Positions 24,880 to 37,354 of a stretch of DNA of 64,000 bases are shown here, in pieces. The DNA is from Lithobates sylvaticus (Eukaryota; Chordata; Amphibia; Anura; Ranidae). The stretch is from NCBI GenBank assembly GCA_028564925.1, contig CM053030.1:406563043-406627042 (forward strand), given 5' to 3'. Within the stretch, counting starts at the first letter, position 1. Every line of letters begins with the position of its first letter. A model generated the notes under the pieces. It did not search any database. It worked only from the letters and a program-made list of their open reading frames with translations, and was not told the DNA's origin. The position numbers and the translations under genes are program-made.

Positions 24880-25544
24880 TTAAGTTAGGATGAGTCTTAG
24901 AAAGTGAAGCTTATTTACTAAGGAAATTGAGAATGTTCATCTGCACATGGCTGAATAATTTAAAGTGAATTGTAAATCAGCCTAACCATCTCAGCGAAAA
25001 CTCTTTTTGCAGTGGATGCTTGATATTTAACTTTTTTCCCCAGTATAGATATCTGAGATAAGCAGGGAGCCAATCACGTAAGCAGGAAATTAGATTTCTG
25101 AGGGAATTCTGTACACCAACAGTGCTCAGAACACCTTCAGATCGCTGCATTGCAAAGAAATAACAATCACATTATTGAAAATACTGGCAAATTAAAGAAA
25201 CTGCAGATTAAAATGGAAAGGTAATTAAATAATGTTAAATTATAAAATGGCCTGTAGAACAATTATATATTTTATATGATTTTTTTTGCAAAAACTTTGT
25301 TTTCCTTTCAGGCTTAATTATCTCACTAGTACTGGAAGAATAAAAGGTGGAGTTTTATTCCACAGCATACACACTCTTATATTTTCAGCTTTATAAAATA
25401 GGAATATTAGGCTTAATGGAAACTATCCCTTTTTTTTCAAATGGATAAAACAACAGGCATCAAATATTAGAAACGCTCTAAGGAATATTTTCTCTATTTT
25501 GAATCACAGAATTCAATCCGATGTTACCTCTTAAGCTAATTATA
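24880..25544. other. No gene seen
   Basis: AT-rich sequence. A weak TTATTTACTAAGGAAATTGA near 24910 may be an eroded L-type MITE edge. Nothing else is recognised. Confidence 0.45.
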
Positions 25545-25637
25545 CACTCGTAGATATTCAAGCAAACATTTATACAAACATTTGTATACAAATTTCTCAG
25601 TACATTAAATGACTTGATTAATGTCATTCAAAAAAGC

Positions 25638-26101
25638 TTAAAGAGGAAGTAAACCCTCTTTTACAACTTTAGCTTACAGGTAAGCCTATATTAAGGCTTA
25701 CCTGTAGCTAACAGGGATATCTCCTAAACCTGCACGGTTTAGGAGATATACCTGTATTTGCATGTGCCGACGTCATGCGGCACATGCGCACTAGCGACAA
25801 CTAAAGCATCGGCGCTATATGCCAATGCTTCAGTTGTTATATGCCGTTCTCGTGCGCATGCGCGTGACGTCATCGCGGCTACGGCAAATCACAGCGACGG
25901 AGCTGCGATACCCGGAAGTCACTCCGGGAGAAGATGTCGGCGATCGGAGGGGGAGAAGAGGACCGATGCCGAGGCTTCGATTTCAGGTAAGTGATGCATA
26001 ATTAGCTAGTATGCTATGCATACTAGCTAATTATGCCTTTGTCTTGCAGGTTTTTTTTTTTTTTTTTTCGATTTTTTCAAGGAGGTTTACTTCCTCTTTA
26101 A
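25638..26101 (+). mobile_element. TTAA-H non-autonomous element
   Basis: TTAAAGAGGAAGTAAACCC at the left and its match GGTTTACTTCCTCTTTAA at the right. Two hairpins near the left end (25675-25706, 25717-25749) are conserved in all copies. CAGGTAAGT, an exact donor consensus, is at 25984-25992. Confidence 0.82.
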
Positions 26102-26116
26102 AAATGTAGTTTCCTT

Positions 26117-26528
26117 TTAAAGTGGGAGTAAACTCCCCTAGTGGATTTTTACCTATAGGTAAGCCTATAATAAGGCTTACTTATAGGTACAGTAAATATC
26201 TCCTAAATGTGCACTGTTTAGGAGATATTTACTTTAGAAGCAGACAGTGATGTCACCAACGCATGCGTTCTGAATGAGATACCTTCAGTGCCTGTGCCGT
26301 AAACAGTGACTCTTGCATGCATGCGTGGGGGGGTGACGTCATTGTGGCTCAGCCATTCATATCACTGAAGCCTGTAAACCCATAAGGAAGACTGGGTGGA
26401 CATGGAAGCACCTACAACTGTGACAGCTTGCTGCTGGAGGGCTTTGTTTTTTGCATAATAGCACATTATGACTTAAACTGCCCGGGGACCCAATTATTTT
26501 TTTATGCTGTGGTTTACCACTGCTTTAA
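26117..26528 (+). mobile_element. TTAA-H non-autonomous element, diverged
   Basis: TTAAAGTGGGAGTAAACTC to GGTTTACCACTGCTTTAA. It has the same two hairpins as its neighbour (26154-26185, 26195-26229), with paired changes. The donor-like site seen in other copies is not preserved. Confidence 0.75.
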
Positions 26529-26700
26529 TATTTAAATATTTTGGAGTGAAAGGATTTTCCTATATGAAAACCACATTCACAGATAGAAATATTTTTGTTT
26601 GAAACGTTTTCCAACCTCCTCTTTCAAATTTTCTTGCGACTGTGGTGGAAATGGGTATCGAATTCGGATATCAAATTTAACCCATTATTGATTAGAAAAT

Positions 26701-28140
26701 TAAATGAGCTTTCTTCAATAGTATATGCCCCTTTTAAGACTGGTAAAATGTCAGCTGGAGTCTGATTCCAAAAACACCACTTTAATTTTTCTTTTTTTTA
26801 ACCATTTGAGCTCTTTGGATGTACTGTGTACTGTGTACGTACTGTGGAAATCTGCCCTGCTATGACACCCAACAGCTGATGTGTCAGAGGAGAATGCGAA
26901 AAATGGTATGCAGAAGATGAGCATTTGTACATGCTAGAAAAGGCTCTTTACAGAAAAAGTAAAGGTGGTAAAACCAGATACTTAATACATCAGACGCTCT
27001 ATAGACATCTTTATAGGCTTCTTTTTTTTATTTAGACACCTAAATGCTTTTTAGCAGCTCTAAGTTCAAGTGGACCTGTACATAGAGAGGCTGTCATTGC
27101 TGGCCTCCTGATAATGCTAGATGGCTGGCTGCTTTTGGATTCATTACCTGAAATAAACTGAACTGAAAAAGCATGCAAATCAGTAAAGTCAGACTGAAAT
27201 CAGAATTTCTTAGCTGCACACCCAATCAAAGTCAGTGCATTAGAAATTACGGAAGTAATTTAATCAGTGTGACGACCTGGCAGTGTCCATACATCCCTAA
27301 AGGAGTTTCCTTTAAAAAGCTGAATTTAATTTCTATAGTTAATGATTTTTGAATTTTTTTCTTCAAGAAGAGCCACCAATAATTTATTTATGATCAGTCC
27401 ACCCCAGAGTGCATATTTCCCTTCTTGATAAATTCTTGAGAGTTAAATTACCAGATATGTCATGCCCATTATGAGGGGTTCATACTTTCCCAGCTGGATC
27501 TTTTTTTCCTCATATAATGGTGAATGCAACATGGAAAAACCCACATAGGCATCAAAAGATCTGGCAAACATGTCAGGGACAGTCTGCTGTTGGAGTATCT
27601 ATGACATATCATAAGCCAGCTTCACCTATAAATAATATGACAATATCAGTTATAAGTGGACTGACCCTTTAATGTCACTATATATTTTTTAGAATTTTAT
27701 TAGCTATATGGTATAGATCTTAAAACTCATTAAATATTGCTTAAAAAATTAATTTAATAAAAGCTTTGAGCTTTTCTGGAAAATGATGCATGATAGTAGC
27801 AAGCTATATGGCTATATAATTTTTATTGCAAGATAAAGCTTTAACTAGCGTGGAAGGAACATGCTAGACCAACAGCTGAAAGTTATTATTGAAATATAAC
27901 ATCAATGGTTTTGGGAGAAATTACTTTTAGTGGGACACGCTCTGTAAACCTCCCTTTAAAACATGTAGGAGCTGATGCAAGACTACTTCTAATAAAGAAG
28001 ACACGTACAAGACATCCCTTACAGGTCAATTTGAAGACCCCCGCAGAAACCATAAACTGAGGATTTTTATTTTTTAACATTAACTCTGTGAAGATTAACC
28101 TGTCACTTGTCTTATTATTCTAACGCAACCTGATAGATTT
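26701..28140. other. Repeat-poor stretch, no gene
   Basis: About 1.4 kb without inverted repeats or protein similarity, AT-rich. It could be single-copy intronic or intergenic DNA. Confidence 0.5.
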
Positions 28141-28179
28141 TGGTCTTTACTAGTAGACTAGTAAAGACCAAGTCTAGAC

Positions 28180-28870
28180 TTACTAGTGCTCACTGAAATA
28201 TTTTGTTTCGGAATTTCCTTTTCGTCCGAAAAATACATTTATTTAGTTACTCCCGAAATTAGTTTTTATTTATTTCATTTCGTTAAAAAATGCATTCGTC
28301 CGAAAATCTGAAATAATTAAGGTCGAAACTGTCATTGAAGGCTTATGTCGAATGTTCTAAGAAGATTCAACGGAGCAGCTAAACTGTATGACGCAGCAAT
28401 CGTACATTTCCGGTCAAATGTTCGGCCTACAAGCTATAGTAGAATTCTAATGTTGTATGACACTAGTAATAATTATATTTATTAATTATTATTACTAGTC
28501 AACCAACATTAGAATTCTTCTATAGCCTATGGGCGAAGCATTTGACCATAAATGTCCGCTCGCGGCGACTGCTTCATCGAATCTTCATGTCGAATCTTTT
28601 CTCTCTATGTCAAATAAGTTTGGACTAATAGAGTTAGGTTAGGCACATTCAACCTCAGGTTCGATGGACACAGATCGCTATTGTCAGTGTCATGTCAAAT
28701 CTATATCGAACTGTTGCAACGAAAACGAAAATAAAGTATTAGTTTATGTCGGATCTTTTGGATTTTGGATTATGCACGTTCGTTATCGTTTGTTAAAACG
28801 ATAACGAAAATACCCGAAATTCGGATGAAAATGCATTCGGACGAAAATGAATGCACATGTCTATTTACTA
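28180..28870. repeat. Long imperfect palindromic MITE
   Basis: The outer parts are inverted CGTCCGAAA/TTTTCG-type runs (for example AAAATGCATTCGTCCGAAAA and ATGCATTCGGACGAAAATGA). At the centre, TAGTAGAATTCTAATGTTG pairs with CAACATTAGAATTCTTCTA around 28438-28525. Non-coding. Confidence 0.6.
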
Positions 28871-29141
28871 GTTGACAGTGAAATGCTGACAGGGATCAGG
28901 GTATCACCATAGTGGTACAAGTTAGCATTTCCGTATACAGTACATAACATACATAATAATGACGAGCTAGATCCCTTCTTATGAGATTGAAGGAAACGGG
29001 AAATGAAACGGATAAACACAAAGCTATGTGTCAAAGAAAGTTAAAAGGCAGAAGTCAGAAAAGAAGTCTCCAACGGCTCACTAAACCGATGCCAGATAAT
29101 GTATCCAAGTGTTCCATGTTTTGTCAAATTTAGTTTGGGTA

Positions 29142-29625
29142 TTAAAGGAGAAGTCCAGCCTGAGCTTTTTAGGCTGGGCTTTTCCTATGGGTCACAGGAG
29201 TGCAATCCGTTTTGCACTCCTGTGACCCGTTTTCACCGGAGAGCGGTCAGAAGTCTGCTCTCCGCTGACGTCACTGTAATCAGTCCAGGCAGTGTGTCAT
29301 CCCGACTTAGGAAGTTTGGATCCACCAGCTGCCTGGACTGATGGCAGTCACAGCCTCTCAGCGAGCCGCTGAGAGGTTGAGACGGCCGCTCCCCGCCCCT
29401 CCAAAGCTCAGCGCTCCAATGAGCGTGGAGGAGCAGAGCAGAAGAGATGCTGGCACACAGGCAGCAGCTCTCCGCTCGGGGAGGTGAGAGAACCGAGCCA
29501 ACGGCGATGTTTGGTTACTCGGTTATCAGTAAAGAGGCAGTGAGGGACAGATGCAGCATCGGTCTGATGCTGCATCAACCTAGGTAAGTATGAATTACAA
29601 AAAATACTAAAAAACGTAGCTTTAA
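29142..29625 (+). mobile_element. TTAA-flanked element (AGGAGAAGTCCAGCC type)
   Basis: Begins TTAAAGGAGAAGTCCAGCC; the last TTAA is at 29622, but the right end is poorly matched. Inner hairpins: GGGTCACAGGAGTGCAA with TTGCACTCCTGTGACCC (29189-29229), and AGTCCAGGCAG with CTGCCTGGACT. TAGGTAAGT is at 29581-29589. Confidence 0.55.
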
Positions 29626-30388
29626 CAAACACATACTGTGGATGCTTTAGGTAAGTATATACACCAGGAACTCCACTCACCAGCCCAGACAGGTGCTAGC
29701 CCAGTTCATGACCTGCATACATCAAAGAAGATATCTGGATGGCTGCACTCTTAGGATCATATAAAAAATCTTTGTTCAGCAACAAAGTAGACAAATGGAA
29801 ACAGTCAATAGGGGGAGAGTAGGAGATATTTTTAGACGATCCAAGGATTGCAGCCATCCGGATGGCTTCTTTGATGACTAGTTATGTCACCCAGCCTGGA
29901 GTGGTAAGTGGTTAAACTAAGCTAAGTGAATATTTACTTTTTCTAACCCCTGCCAGGGTGTCCCTTTAATCATTTGTCATATGATCAGCCACTGGCTACT
30001 GGTATTGCTTCCTCTATGTGAAATTCCTGGGGATCCTTGCTTTCCTTTTGAAAACTGACCACATTAAGCAGGAGAACACACCATGGTCAGTTTTCTAGCT
30101 CTGCTGGGAACTCAGTGTTCTCTTTTCCAATGATCAGACTTGTCCTGACCCACCCCCCCCCCCCCCCGACAGCTGGGAGGCTCAGTGTACTGCTGCTTCT
30201 CCTTCCCCCAGCTCTTATGTAGCTGAGAACAGAGGGAGAAGAGGGGATGTGATCACTTATAAAAAAAGGGAAAAAAGATATGTATAATGTTTTTTTATAT
30301 TTATATAAAAATGTTTTGCCTTTCATTTCTATTTAAAACCGAATGAGTTGTTTGACAAGGTGATCATTTGTACTAACACTTTACCCCT
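29626..30388. other. No gene; poly-C run
   Basis: Contains a further TAGGTAAGT at 29648 and a C run at about 30151-30167. No repeat ends or coding signal. Confidence 0.45.
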
Positions 30389-30761
30389 TTAACCACTTTA
30401 CAACCGGCCCATAGCCGAAAAAGGGCTACAGGGCGGTTGCTTAACTCTGGGAGGGCGTACAATGACGTCCTCCCAGAATTCCCCTCTTGCGCGCCCCCTG
30501 GGGCGCACACTCGAGAACATCCGTGATCGCCGGGTCCAGAGGATCATCGCGGCCGTTTACCACGTGATCGCTCCGTCAAATGACGGAGCGATCACATGTA
30601 AGCAAACCGGCGTCATTTGATGACGGTTCCTCTCCGGTTCCTCTCCCCTCCTCTGTCTGTACCGATCGGTACAGTGTGAGAGGAGAGGGGGAGGGGTCGG
30701 TGGCAGCAGTGCTGTGGGCGGGATCTGTAGTGCCCACAGCACTGCTCTGCAGTCACCACTG

Positions 30762-30877
30762 ATCCATCCATCCATGCTCAGCCATCCCTCCATACCCTGC
30801 AATACACAGTAATAGCCTGCAGTGTATTGCTGGGTATTGCAGGGTATGGAGGGATGGCTGAGCATGGATGGATGGAT
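30762..30877. repeat. Perfect 44-bp-arm palindrome next to the minisatellite
   Basis: The left arm 30762-30805 and right arm 30834-30877 are exact reverse complements as read by eye, with a 28-bp spacer. The arms contain CCATACCCTGCAATAC, one and a half units of the adjoining decamer repeat. Confidence 0.85.
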
Positions 30878-30888
30878 ACCCAGCAGTA

Positions 30889-31730
30889 CTCTGCGATACT
30901 CTGCCATACCCTGCGATACTCTGCCATACCCTGCGATACTCTGCCATACCCTGCGATACCCAGCAATACTCTGCCATACTCTGCGATACCCTGCCATTCC
31001 CTGCCATATTCTGCAATACCCTGCAATACTCTGCGATACTCTGCCATACCCTGCGATACTCTGCAATACCCAGCAATACTCTGCCATACTCTGCAATACT
31101 CTGCAATACCCAACAATACTCTGCAATACCCAACGATACTCTGCAATACCCTGCGATACTCTGCCATACCCTGCGATACTCTTCCATACCCTGCGATACC
31201 CTGCCATACCCTGCCATACCATGCGATACCATGCAATACCATGCAATACCCTGCCATACCCTGCGATACTCTGCCATACCCTGCGATACTCTGCCATACC
31301 CAGCAATACTCTGCCATACCCAGCAATACTCTGCCATACCCAGCAATACTCTGCCATACCCAGCAATACTCTGCAATACCCTGCAATACCCAACAATACT
31401 CTGCAATACCCAACAATACTCTGCAATACCCAACAATACTCTGCAATACCCAGCGATACTCTGCCATACCCTGCCATACCCTGCGATACTCTGCCATACC
31501 CTGCCATACCCTGCCATACCCTGCCATGCCCTGCGATACTCTGCCATACCCTGCGATACTCTGCCATACCCTGCGATACTCTGCCATACCCTGCCATGCC
31601 CTGCGATACTCTGCCATACCCTGCGATACTCTGCCATACCCTGCGATACTCTGCAATACCATGCTATACCCTGCGATACCCTGCGATATTCTGCGATACC
31701 ATGCGATACCCTGCGATACCATGCAATACT
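30889..31730. repeat. Minisatellite, 10-bp unit
   Basis: About 84 copies of CTGCNATACY, mostly alternating CTGCGATACT and CTGCCATACC. Because 10 is not a multiple of 3 and the unit has no stop, all frames on both strands stay open. This yields up to 372 codons of periodic peptide with no coding meaning. Confidence 0.95.
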
Positions 31731-33181
31731 CGCTACAATCGAAGCCAGGATCGTTTTTTTTTTTATTTCAGGCTTTCCAGCCTAAAGGTGAGATGTGGGG
31801 TCTTATTGACCCCATATCTCACTGTAAAGAGGACCTGTAATGCCATATTCCTATTACAAGGGATGTTTACATTCCTTGTAATAGGAATAAAAGTGATCAA
31901 AAAAAATTTTGGGGGGAAAAAAAGTGTCAAAGTAAAATAAATAAAGTAAAATGAACAATACATTTTTTTTTTTAAAGCGCCCCTGTCCCTGTGTGCTCGC
32001 ATGCAGAAGCGAACGCATACGTAAGTCCCGCCCACATATGAAAACGGTGTTCAAACCACACATGTGAGGTATCGCTGCGAACGTTGGAGCGAGAACAATA
32101 ATTTTGGCCCTAGACCTTCTCTGTAACTCAAAACATGTAACCAGTAAAAAAATTTAAAGCGCCGCCTATGGGGATTTTTAAGTAGCGAAGTTTGGCGCCA
32201 TTCCACGAGCGTGTGCAATTTTGAAGGGTGACATGTTAGGTATCTATTTACTCGGCGTAACTTCATCTTTCACATTATGCAAAAACATTGGGCTAAATTT
32301 ACAGTTTTGTTTTTTGTAAAGCACAAAACTTTTTTTTCCCAAAAAACGCGTTCGAAAAATTGCTGCGCAAGTACCGTGCTAGATAAAAAGTTGCAACGAC
32401 CGCCATTGTCTTCTCTAGGGTCTTTGCTAAAAAAACATATATAATGTTTTGGGGTTCTATGTAATTTTCTAGCAAATAAATGATGATTTTTACATGTAGG
32501 AGAGAAATGTCAGAATTGTCTTGGGTGCTCCAGAACACCTGATGGTGCTCCCTGCATGTTGGGCCTCTGAAAAAATCAGAAAAAAAATCTTGATTTTGCA
32601 AAGAATTGTGGGAATAAATTACAACTTCAAAAAACTCACCATGCCTCTTTCCAAATACCTTGGAATGTCTTCTTTCCAAAAAGGGGTCATTTGGGGGGTA
32701 TTTGTACTTTTATGGCATGTTAGGGTCTCAAGAAATGAGATAGGCCGTCAGTACTTCAGGTGTGATCAATTTTCAGATATTGGCACCATAGCTTGTGGAC
32801 TCTATAACTTTCACAAAGACCAAATAATATACCCCAATTTGTACTTATTTTTTACCAAGGATATGTAGCAGTATAAATTTTGGGCAAAATTTATCAAGAA
32901 AAATTACAAATTTGCTAAATTTTATAACAGAAACGAAGAAAAATTAATTTTTTTACTGAATTTTCAGTCTTTTTTCTTTTATAGCGCAAAAAATAAAAAA
33001 CCCAACGGTGATTAAATACCACCAAAAGAAAGCTCTATTTGTGTGAAAAAAAGGACAAAAATGTCATATGGGTACAGTGTTGTATGACTGAGTAATTGTC
33101 ATTCAAAATGTGAGAGCACCGAAAGCTGAAAATTGGTCTGGTTATTAAGGGTGTTTAAGTGCCCAGTGGTCAAGTGGTTAA

Positions 33182-34417
33182 ACAAAAAAAGAAACTTCAT
33201 ATGCATATTTTAGGACAAAACACATGTTTTGAAGTTAAACACATTATGGTTGATTTACTAAAATGTTGAGATTTGATCACTTGTCAAAATGCATTTGCTA
33301 AGTAAATGACAGTAAATAAAGCAAACTTGTGTTCACTTTGTATACCCAATTATGTGCATGAGAAAAAAATATTTTTTAGCAGATTATTGGCTAATTTAGT
33401 AATCACAGTTTCATCCTATTTATGAAGCTCAGGGAAAGTTCACTTTCTTAAGTGAACAGTCTCAATTTCTTTAGTGAAATAGCCAGTGGCTTTACAGTAC
33501 GGAGAAAAAAGTATTGGAGGACAATGCTTTGATTTAATTTTGCTTCATAAGTATAGTCATCTTACTACTTTAGAAAACGGAGTAACTGTAAAGCAAGACT
33601 CCAAAGCGAGGTGATCAAGAGCATCTAAAAAGATGGTACATTGATTAAATGGTTGTGTGATCTCTGTTAAATATTCCCTGAACCCCGTTTTTCCGAACAG
33701 CAAAATGTCAAGCTTTTATGGCAGTTTCATTAAGTAAAAGTACATTGTCTACACTGTCTGAAACCCTGCAGCTTTCTAATTAATTTGAGAGGTGGTAGAC
33801 TGCTTTCCTAGCATGAAAACTGAACCATAGGAGAATGGAAAGTAAATACAAGTAAAGTAAATAGGATACAGGAGAATGTTATAAACCTTAAAGTATATCT
33901 ACAGCTAAAACTTGTTTTAATCTTTGGATAGAGCATTGAAGGGCTTTATTTGCTCTCTGTGTACTATTGGGGAGAATTACATTCACCTCCTGTCCCAAAT
34001 ACAAGAGGAAGTAAGAAGAAATCTCTCCAAAATAAGGGAAATTCACTCTTAGTTGTCTCTGGAAAAAATGCCCCAATTGGAAGATTTAGGGTTCGTTCAG
34101 ATGGGCACAGGTCCTACCCCCACCCCTTCTTCCCCCTTTTTTTTCTTTGATTGATTCTTCTATCTTGTTTTCCCTCCCTCCCCCCTTTTTTCTCCCTTCC
34201 TCAAGTGGAGAGGAAGGGAATTAAAAGTTAAAGGGTGTTTAAAACAATATAAGTGATACCTATGCTCGAAACAGGTTGATACTTGAACTACATTTGAATT
34301 GGGGTATAGCTATATGAGTTATAGAAAGATGTGAATTAACACTGTTTTGATACTATCTATGTGTTTTGATATATGATACATTGTATTATTTTTCTACTTT
34401 GAAATAGCAATAAATTA
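33182..34417. other. No gene; two eroded MITE edges
   Basis: 33250 has GGTTGATTTACTAAAATG, an L-type edge without a clear partner. 33888 has TTAAAGTATATCTACAGC and following sequence resembling a TTAA element start that is cut off near 34095. The rest is AT- and CT-rich. Confidence 0.4.
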
Positions 34418-34878
34418 TTAAAGCGGAGCTCCACCCTAAAGTGGAACTTCCGCTCATCGGAACCCTCCCCCCCTCCGGTGCAACAATTGGCACCTTTCAG
34501 GGGGAGGGGGTGCAGATACCTGTATAATACAGGTATCTGCACCCACTTCCGGGAATAGCTAGCCGCAGATCCCCCCCCCCGGTGTGTCCTGGGAAACACA
34601 CAGTTTCCAGGACACAACGGGGACCAGTGAAGATGTGCAGCGTGACTCCCGCATGCGCAGTAGGGAACCGGGCAGTGAAGCTGCCACCTTTCACTTCCTG
34701 ATTCCCTGACAGAGGATGGCGGTGGGGGCAGCCGAGAGATGAGCGATTGCTCGCCATCTGCTGCCGACATCGCTGGACCCTGGAACAGGTAAGTGTCCAT
34801 TTATTAAAAGTCAGCAGCTGCAGTATTTGTAGCTGCTGACTTTTAATATTTTTTTTTTAAGGTGCAGCTCCTCTTTAA
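34418..34878 (+). mobile_element. TTAA-F non-autonomous element
   Basis: TTAAAGCGGAGCTCCACCC to GTGCAGCTCCTCTTTAA. The right side has a hairpin AAAAGTCAGCAGCTGC/GTAGCTGCTGACTTTT, and just before it CAGGTAAGT (34786-34794). CTGTATAATACAG forms a small hairpin near 34520. Confidence 0.8.
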
Positions 34879-34914
34879 ATAATATAAAAAAAGATGGGCA
34901 CTGGTATACTTCCT

Positions 34915-35230
34915 ATGTGCAGGCTGCTTTTGTTTTTGCGCCTGCATCTACCTCGAGCCATATGCAGGCAGCCTACAGAGGTGGATGCAGACACAGTGCC
35001 TGAAAGGGCAGAGCCACAGTTCAAAATTTGACAGGCGAGCAAAAGTGGCTACGTGTCCCAGAATGCACACTGTCTGAGTTCAGGGCTGTGCAGCCAATCC
35101 TGAACAACTGAGAAATATTGACATGAGGCTGTGTCTATGCAGCCACTGCATCTAGATGCACTCCTATAGGGTACCTGCACCCAGCTTGGGATGGACGCAG
35201 ACGCAAAGACAAAAGCAGCCTGCACACAGT
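34915..35230. repeat. Imperfect fold-back MITE
   Basis: TGTGCAGGCTGCTTTTGTTT at the left pairs with AAGACAAAAGCAGCCTGCAC at the right. GCAGACGC motifs continue the pairing with TGCGCCTGC. Non-coding. Confidence 0.6.
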
Positions 35231-35294
35231 GATGCCTTTCTATTACTCTATACTGATGCAGAATTGGGGGATGCCGGGTATATTTTTCCTCATT

Positions 35295-35742
35295 TTAAAG
35301 CGGAGGTCTGCCGAATTTTTTTTTTTTTTTAAAGTCAGCAGCTACAAATACTGCAGCTGCTGACTTTTAAAATAAGGACACTTACCTGTCCAGGGCGCCC
35401 GCGATGTCGGCACCCAAGGCCGAACCGTCCCTTGGTCCTCGGATGCTGCCACCGCCATCTTCGGTAAGGGAATCAGGAAGTGAAGCCTTGCGGCTTCACT
35501 TCCTGGTTCCCTACTGTGCATGTGCGAGTCGCGCTGTACAATCTGAATGGTCCCTGCTGTCTCTGGGACCCGTGTGTCTCCCATCAGACAGCGGGGGGGG
35601 GTCTATGCCTGGAAGTGGGTGCAAATACCTGTCGTATACAGGTATCTGCACCCCCTCCCCCGTGAAAGGTGCCCAATGTGACACCGGAGGGGGGGAGGGT
35701 TCAGAAAAGCAGAAGTTCCATTTTTTGTGGCCCTCGGCTTTA
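35295..35742 (-). mobile_element. TTAA-F element, opposite orientation
   Basis: TTAAAGCGGAGGTCTGCCG at the left; AAAGTCAGCAGCTAC hairpin, then ACTTACCTG (35380-35388, a minus-strand donor consensus), GTATACAGGTATCTGCACC and a TTAA end. It is an inverted sister of 34418-34878. Confidence 0.78.
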
Positions 35743-36318
35743 AGTCCTGGTAATTATTTTGCTAATCCTCCTTCTTCCAGTGTGGGTAATGCTGTACAGG
35801 GAATTACAGGATGCTAAAATCGGGACAGACATGGATCATTTTGATTGTTCTATAAAATACAATTAACTATTTTTCTGTTTCAATATTTTTATTTTCAAAG
35901 AATTATGAATCAGCATTTTCTCCCACACAGGGGCTATGCCAAACTCTGAGGAATATATAGAATATTGTAGGAAATACTATGGTATGCAGGGCTAGGAGAA
36001 ACTAGTGCAAGTAGTTAGAAAATAATGCAAAATCTTCAGCACACCGGTAAAGGTCACCCGCATTCCGTGACCCAAATCAATTAACTATTTTTCATGAGTA
36101 TATACCTGGCTTCAGCAGGCTTGTAAGAAACGTTAACTTTGCTGAAGTTCTTGTGCACATAGTCTGCCCATGAGAAACAAACATGTAATTTTCATGTATA
36201 TTGATGTGTTCTCCATTGAGTTGACCTAGTGCCTTAAAACATCTAAGTATTGTTTTGTTCTTTACATATATTTTTAATTAACCTAACATGCAAAAACAGA
36301 ATGTACTCCAAAGACCTA
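35743..36318. other. No gene seen
   Basis: AT-rich spacer with no recognisable repeat ends. Confidence 0.5.
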
Positions 36319-36603
36319 GGGGGTTATTTACTAAAGGCAAATCCACTTTGCACTACAAGTGCACTTGGAAGTGCAGTCGCTGCAAATCTAAGGGGTAGTT
36401 CTGAAATGAGGGGAAGCTCTGATGATTTTATCATCCAATCAAATGCAAGCTAAAATGCTGTTTTTTTATTTCCCTTGCATGTCCCCCTCGGATCTACAGC
36501 GACTGTACTTCCAAGGGCACTTTCAGTGCAATTTCAAGTGCACTTTGCACTTGTAGTTTGCACTTGTACTGCAAAGTGGATTTGCCTTTAGTAAATAACC
36601 CCC
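36319..36603. repeat. L-related MITE (GTTATTTACTAAAGGC type)
   Basis: TA-flanked ends GGGGGTTATTTACTAAAGGC and GCCTTTAGTAAATAACCCCC are inverted, followed by AAATCCACTTTGCA pairing with TGCAAAGTGGATTT. 285 bp. Confidence 0.8.
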
Positions 36604-36738
36604 TATGTGCTGCTATATTTGAGTGAATCTCAATCAAAACCTATGGCAGCTGTAGGCAAACATTACGCACAGCCCAGTCAATAAGACCTAGCCACTATAG
36701 GCACAGAAAATCTGATGCCCTAAGCCCATGCTGTAATG

Positions 36739-37346
36739 CAGGGGTGCTCAAGCGGTGGCCCGCGGGCCACATGTGGCCCTCTGATTTTATTTGAGCCCTC
36801 AACTTCAAACTGAATGCAGAAGTTTTGGTGCACGTTCAGAAAGTGAACCACACCTAAAGATATAAAAAAAAGTCTTTAGGAAAGCACAGCTAACCCACAG
36901 TGTGAAAGATACCTTATAGTGGGCTCAGGACAGTAAGGGCTGGTTTACATTTGCAGTTTGGGGGGAAGTAAAACCTCATAGTTGAGAAATGTATTCATCA
37001 CACACCCAACCACTGAGGTGGTGTCAGGGGTCGCAACGGCGACCCTGCCCCATGCTCCAGGGGGCCACTGTGGCCTACCTGTCACATTCTGCTCTACACC
37101 TTAGACAGGAGGGGCAGTGGGGGCAGCATATATAGGAACTGATCCTCTCCACTTTCCACCTTTAATGTCTGAAAGCCGGCCTCTCCTCCTTTCCCTCCCA
37201 CCAGCATTCAGCGACTGCAGGAGGAAAATCTTCATTATGCTATTCAATATAAAAAAAAATCAAATCTGAACCATTTCATTGTGGCCCACGAAGGGTTACC
37301 AAATCACTTATATGGCCCTCACTCTTTAAAAGGTTGCGCACCCCTG
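36739..37346. mobile_element. Non-autonomous hAT with perfect 8-bp TSD
   Basis: CAGGGGTGCTCAAGCGGTGG to GGTTGCGCACCCCTG. CTGTAATG is found on both sides (36731-36738, 37347-37354). The subterminal GTGGCCCGCGGGCCACATG is itself palindromic. No transposase in 608 bp. Confidence 0.9.
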
Positions 37347-37354
37347 CTGTAATG

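Larger units (their letters stand above)
25545..26700. mobile_element. K MITE interrupted by two TTAA-H elements
   Basis: Left part ACAAACATTTGTATACAA and right part TTGCGACTGTGGTGG match the K copy at 16761-17859. Between them are TTAA-H copies at 25638-26101 and 26117-26528. The right boundary is approximate. Confidence 0.6.
30389..33181 (+). mobile_element. Large TTAA element related to TTAA-A
   Basis: Starts TTAACCACTTTACAACCGG and ends GGTCAAGTGGTTAA, about 2.8 kb. The right end carries the TTAA-A core ATACCACCAAAAGAAAGC (near 33015). The middle (31800-32900) is AT-rich and non-coding as far as I can see. The left part contains a 44-bp-arm palindrome and a decamer minisatellite. Confidence 0.7.

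Noticed and set aside
30889-31730. CRISPR-like array of short repeats
   Set aside because: The unit is 10 bp with no unique spacers, in a vertebrate-type genome; this is a minisatellite.
30557-31940. Six overlapping frames of 294-372 codons with periodic peptides
   Set aside because: A 10-bp repeat without stops gives the same periodic peptide in every frame. No start context, domain or codon signal.
32299-32868. Frames of 126 and 115 codons on opposite strands
   Set aside because: They overlap each other inside the 2.8-kb TTAA element and show no transposase motifs.
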